From Bacteroidota bacterium (lineage in GTDB: Bacteria > Bacteroidota > Bacteroidia > Bacteroidales > B18-G4), in NCBI GenBank assembly GCA_003648575.1, contig QMPN01000175.1, positions 1-6,291 of the forward strand: a stretch of 6,291 nt of DNA, in the 5' to 3' direction. The notes below the pieces were generated by a model. The model was not told the DNA's origin, made no database searches, and worked only from the letters and a program-made list of their open reading frames with translations. The first letter of the stretch is position 1. Every line of letters begins with the position of its first letter. Positions 6,263-6,291 of the stretch are shown here, piece by piece. Made by a program: the position numbers and the translations under genes.

Positions 6263-6291
6263 GTTGCGTACGTTGAAGAGCCTGGCACCCA

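Noticed and set aside
6263..6291. A third copy of the repeat after the last gene
   Set aside because: The tail contains GAGCCTGGCAC, which only loosely resembles one block; the order and spacing of the other blocks are absent.

Overview
The window looks like a chromosomal fragment of a member of the Bacteroidota, probably an uncultured Bacteroidia lineage. The signs are a stand-alone MnmD-type tRNA methyltransferase, a lipoprotein with a Cys-Lys-Lys start after its lipobox, -7 promoter elements of the Bacteroidota type (TAnnTTTG), A-rich leaders without Shine-Dalgarno sequences, and a dihydroorotate-dehydrogenase-like paralogue that I associate with this phylum. These points come from reading motifs, not from a search.

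Layout: two gene groups diverge from a short gap at about 1971-2039. On the minus strand a predicted lipoprotein gene (660-1970) is followed after 3 bases by mnmD (1-656, cut by the window edge). On the plus strand come a DEDDy 3'-5' exonuclease (2040-2747), a protein with a Cas4-like PD-(D/E)XK nuclease domain and a degenerate DUF2779-like C-terminal domain (2802-4070), a dihydroorotate-dehydrogenase-like flavoprotein lacking the usual active-site cysteine (4157-5149), and a PLP- and metal-dependent D-serine-dehydratase/D-threonine-aldolase-like enzyme (5204-6262). All gaps are under 90 bases and no RNA gene, CRISPR array or transposase gene is present.

The most unusual structure is a 41-base imperfect repeat found twice, in opposite orientation. 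One copy overlaps the stop codon of the exonuclease gene (2747-2787) and the other ends at the base before the start codon of the racemase-fold gene (5163-5203). The copies share 35 of 41 bases without gaps and enclose the nuclease and flavoprotein genes. No target-site duplication is visible, so a dispersed intergenic repeat family is more likely than a transposon.

Functionally, most genes look like housekeeping or accessory metabolism. The pair worth attention is the intact DEDDy exonuclease beside a Cas4-like protein whose own DEDD-type domain appears to have lost its catalytic acids; the two could act together on DNA ends, but this is inference. I see no convincing complete new defence or mobile system.
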